From Actinomycetota bacterium (GTDB taxonomy: Bacteria; Actinomycetota; Humimicrobiia; Humimicrobiales; Humimicrobiaceae), in contig JAMCVO010000621.1 in the NCBI GenBank assembly GCA_023475715.1, positions 1 to 9,084 on the forward strand: a stretch of DNA of 9,084 nt. The letters are read 5' to 3'. The position numbers and the translations under genes were made by a program. Shown one piece after another: positions 6,919-9,084 of the stretch. A model generated the notes under the pieces. That model ran no database searches. It saw only the letters and a program-made list of their open reading frames with translations, and was not told the DNA's origin. Numbering within the stretch: the stretch's first letter is position 1; each line of letters begins with the position of its first letter.

Positions 6919-6948
6919 TTGATAATAGAAGTTTTTATAGGTTATAGT
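6919..6948 (+). promoter_or_regulatory. Sigma70-type promoter of the ROK regulator gene
   Basis: TTGATA (6919-6924) and TATAGT (6943-6948) each match five of six consensus positions and are 18 nt apart. Transcription would start near 6955, only about five bases before the ATG at 6960. The regulator mRNA would then be nearly leaderless, which agrees with the absence of a clear Shine-Dalgarno site. Confidence 0.5.
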
Positions 6949-6959
6949 ATTTTAAGAAA

Positions 6960-8189
6960 ATGGGAATAAACAATACAGGCAATAAAGATTTAAAATTAAA
7001 AATACTTGACGTGGTTCGCAATAAAGGGCAGGCAACGAAGCAAGAGATTGCAACTTACCTTAATTTTAACCTGACTACAATAACAAATCTGGTTAATGAG
7101 CTCCAGATTTCTCATAAGCTTTTACAGGAAATAGGAGATAACGTATCCACGGGTGGAAGAAAACCCAAACTCTATCGGGTAAATGTAAATTCCGGAAATA
7201 TAATAGGTCTTGATATTGGTAGTGAAAACCTGAGGATAGTTATGTGTGATATTCTGGGAAACGTTGTAAGCAGCTTTACTGTGAGAAGCCAATATAATGA
7301 CAATAAGGAAAAGCTGATCGAAAGAATTCTAAACCTGATTGAAAAGATAATATCTGATTCAGGTTACAGTAAATCCTCGATATTTGGCATGGGCGTAAGT
7401 ATTTCCGGAATTGTTGATTCAGATTCAGGGAATACTATATATTGCCCCAATATCGATGCTTTGAACAACTTTCCAATCAAGAATTTTTTGGAAAATAAGA
7501 CTGGCCTGCCTGTTTTTGTTGATGACAGTGTCAGGGGTATGGCAATTGCCGAGAAGCACTATGGAGCAGCTAAAGAATATGATAATTTTCTCTTCATTAC
7601 ACTGGGAAAAGGCATCGGTATGGGAATTTATGTAAATGGAAAAATTTACAGAGGGAGCATGGGACTGTCAGGAGAACTTGGGCATATAACGGTTGATGAG
7701 AACGGTCCTTTATGCAACTGCGGGAACAAAGGTTGCCTTGAGGCAATAGCTTCAGGTCCGGGCATTATAAAAAGGGCTAAAGCGGGAATTGAAAATGGAA
7801 TTGTAACGTCGCTGACCCAAATTGTAAAAGGTGATTTAAAAAATTTAACGGTTGAAGTTATATCGAAAGCTGCAGAAGAAGGAGATAAGTTTTCTTATTA
7901 CATTATTAACAGAACCGGAGAGTATATCGGTATAGCTGTTTCAGCGGTGTTGAATTTGTTTGGCCTGGAACTGGTGGTCCTGGGTGGGGGTGTTGCAAAA
8001 TGCGGGGATATAATGATTGATGCCATAAGAAGAACTGTTCAGCTCAGAGCATTAAGTGCTATTTCCAAAAAAGCTAGGATTGTCAAAAGCGAGCTTGGAG
8101 ACAACAATGCAGCGAGAGGTGCGGCTGCCAAATTTATTAATATATTATTTACCGATGCTGATAATAATTTGCTAAGTAAAATAATTTGA
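6960..8189 (+). CDS. ROK-family transcriptional repressor
   Basis: The 409-aa protein combines an N-terminal winged helix-turn-helix (about residues 10-60, QATKQEIATYLNFNLTTITN) with a C-terminal ROK (repressor/ORF/kinase) sugar-kinase-like domain, as in XylR and NagC. The ROK domain shows the phosphate-1 motif GLDIGSEN (83-90), D188-D189 where sugar kinases have N-D, the sugar-contact motif E239-L-G-H242, the zinc cluster C252-N-C254-G-N-K-G-C259-L-E and VVLGGGVA (339-346). The retained E-x-G-H and zinc cluster suggest that it still binds a sugar or sugar-like effector. It separates the first corrinoid protein/MttB-type pair from the second and has its own promoter, so it is the likely local regulator of both. 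An in-frame TAG at 6945 limits upstream starts; ATG 6960 lacks a strong ribosome site. It ends with TGA. Confidence 0.92.
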   Translation: MGINNTGNKDLKLKILDVVRNKGQATKQEIATYLNFNLTTITNLVNELQISHKLLQEIGDNVSTGGRKPKLYRVNVNSGNIIGLDIGSENLRIVMCDILGNVVSSFTVRSQYNDNKEKLIERILNLIEKIISDSGYSKSSIFGMGVSISGIVDSDSGNTIYCPNIDALNNFPIKNFLENKTGLPVFVDDSVRGMAIAEKHYGAAKEYDNFLFITLGKGIGMGIYVNGKIYRGSMGLSGELGHITVDENGPLCNCGNKGCLEAIASGPGIIKRAKAGIENGIVTSLTQIVKGDLKNLTVEVISKAAEEGDKFSYYIINRTGEYIGIAVSAVLNLFGLELVVLGGGVAKCGDIMIDAIRRTVQLRALSAISKKARIVKSELGDNNAARGAAAKFINILFTDADNNLLSKII

Positions 8190-8199
8190 CTTATTTACT

Positions 8200-8228
8200 T
8201 ATATTTGTAAAATAATATTTATTATAAT
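8200..8228 (+). promoter_or_regulatory. Possible promoter before the second corrinoid protein gene
   Basis: The 112-base gap after the ROK gene is almost entirely A and T. A perfect TATAAT lies at 8223-8228, but the best-spaced -35 is only TTATAT (8200-8205, 17-nt spacer). In such AT-rich DNA a -10 match is weak evidence. The gap length suggests separate transcription of the second module rather than simple read-through. Confidence 0.3.
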
Positions 8229-8301
8229 TTTTGATTTATAAATTTTTAATTCTAAAAATAAATTCAGGGTTTTTTATCAATAGATTTAAGGAGCAAATCG
8301 G

Positions 8302-8982
8302 GTGGATAATTCAAATCTCGGGGATATAAGAAATAATCCGGGAAAAGACCCCATGGATGAATTAAAAAAGTCCATTGCGATTTATAATAAAGAATTAGCG
8401 ATGGCCTCGGCTCGTGAATTAATAAACAGAAAAGTTAATCCTTTAACAATTATAGAAGCAATGACGGGAGTCATGAAGTTAATAGGTGATGCATATGAAA
8501 ATGACGAGCTTTTCCTGCCCGATTTAATCGGGGCTTCCGATACAATGTCTTCCGTCATGCCATTAGTTGAAGAGGAAATAGAGAAGAACGGACAGAAAAT
8601 AAAAAGCTTGGGAATAGTTGTATTAGGCACAGTCTTGGGGGATGTTCATTCTATAGGTAAACAAATGGTTGGAACAATGCTGCAAGCCGAAGGTTTTACT
8701 GTTCATGACATTGGCATAGATATTTCTGCAGAAAAATTTATTAACGCAATTAAGATGCATGATGCTGATATCCTGGCCATGTCAGCGTTACTGACAACAA
8801 CTGCTTTTGAACAGGAAAAGGTAATATCAACTTTGGTTAAGGAAGGGTTGAGAGATAAAATAAAAATTATGGTTGGCGGCGGAGCAGTAACCGAAGATTT
8901 TGCCAGGACTATCGGGGCCGATGGTTATGATCCTACAGCACCAGGTGCGGCAAAATTAGCCAGGAAATTAATAGAAAAATAA
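8302..8982 (+). CDS. Second corrinoid (B12-binding) methyl-carrier protein
   Basis: This 226-aa corrinoid protein has the same two-domain build as the one at 4689-5339. An N-terminal extension of about 17 residues (MDNSNLGDIRNNPGKDP) precedes the helical cap (VNPLTIIEAMTGVMKLIGDA; FLPDLIGASDTM), then comes the B12 domain with D114-V-H116-S-I-G119, SALLT (161-165) and the glycine run VGGGA (191-195). His116 is the expected cobalt ligand. The two proteins agree at many positions but are clearly diverged, so they are paralogues rather than a recent duplication. The start is GTG 8302, chosen because AAGGAG (8288-8293) stands 8 nt upstream; the next in-frame ATG (8353) would cut into the region before the cap. 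The next gene begins 44 bases downstream and looks like an MttB-type methyltransferase, so this is probably its dedicated carrier. Confidence 0.93.
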   Translation: MDNSNLGDIRNNPGKDPMDELKKSIAIYNKELAMASARELINRKVNPLTIIEAMTGVMKLIGDAYENDELFLPDLIGASDTMSSVMPLVEEEIEKNGQKIKSLGIVVLGTVLGDVHSIGKQMVGTMLQAEGFTVHDIGIDISAEKFINAIKMHDADILAMSALLTTTAFEQEKVISTLVKEGLRDKIKIMVGGGAVTEDFARTIGADGYDPTAPGAAKLARKLIEK

Positions 8983-9026
8983 ATCAAAAAGATTTTTAAA
9001 AAAGACAAGGGCAAGGAACATATTAT

Positions 9027-9084
9027 ATGCCATTGGAAGGATTTAAACTTAAAATCAAACCTCTTGAAATAATAAAAGAGGATG
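9027..9084 (+). CDS. Start of a second MttB-family methyltransferase, truncated by window end
   Basis: Only 19 codons are present (MPLEGFKLKIKPLEIIKED). They parallel the N-terminus of the MttB homologue at 5380 (MPIRGLKGGVLKFLKGED), including the leading MP-G and the closing E-D. AAGGA (9013-9017) lies 9 nt before the ATG. The position directly behind a corrinoid protein gene is the same as in the first module, which supports the assignment more than the short sequence does. Whether the protein is full length, or carries a pyrrolysine UAG codon, cannot be seen. Confidence 0.6.
   Translation, partial: MPLEGFKLKIKPLEIIKED

Overview
The window looks like a stretch of an AT-rich anaerobic bacterial genome carrying a corrinoid (vitamin B12)-dependent methyl-transfer locus. 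The tRNA is bacterial in form and encodes its own CCA end. Good Shine-Dalgarno sites precede most genes, and Ile AUA and Arg AGA/AGG codons are common. This fits a low-GC anaerobe such as a clostridial-type acetogen or a relative, but the sequence alone does not fix the phylum. All convincing genes lie on the + strand.

Left edge (1-713): the 3' end of a PIN-domain (VapC-like) ribonuclease gene, whose stop codon lies inside a tRNA-Ala(GGC) gene. A 332-base gene-free stretch follows (382-713). It holds an AT-rich dyad, a weak terminator-like hairpin, a good sigma70-type promoter and a leader of about 125 nt.

Central operon (714-6855): a protein of the L-arabinose/L-fucose isomerase fold with its four metal ligands; a frameshifted C-terminal remnant of a uroporphyrinogen-decarboxylase (URO-D)-type methyltransferase; a second URO-D-type gene split by one in-frame UGA; an intact URO-D-type gene; a two-domain corrinoid protein; and a non-pyrrolysine MttB-family methyltransferase. 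Spacing is short from the third URO-D gene onwards, and Shine-Dalgarno sites fix the starts of the corrinoid protein and the MttB homologue.

Regulator and second module (6856-9084): a ROK-family repressor with an N-terminal winged helix and an intact sugar-binding/zinc signature. It has its own promoter directly next to a 7-bp inverted repeat, and its mRNA would be almost leaderless. It is followed by a second corrinoid protein and the first 19 codons of a second MttB-type gene, repeating the corrinoid protein-MttB order of the first module.

Proposed joint function (inference): MttB-type enzymes take a methyl group from a methylated substrate and place it on the corrinoid protein, and URO-D-type proteins act as partner methyltransferases. 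A sugar-isomerase-fold protein and a sugar-type ROK repressor are unusual company for such genes. They raise the possibility that the substrate is a methylated sugar or polyol-like compound rather than a simple methylamine or betaine. No corrinoid-reactivating enzyme, MtrH-type methyltransferase or transporter is visible here.
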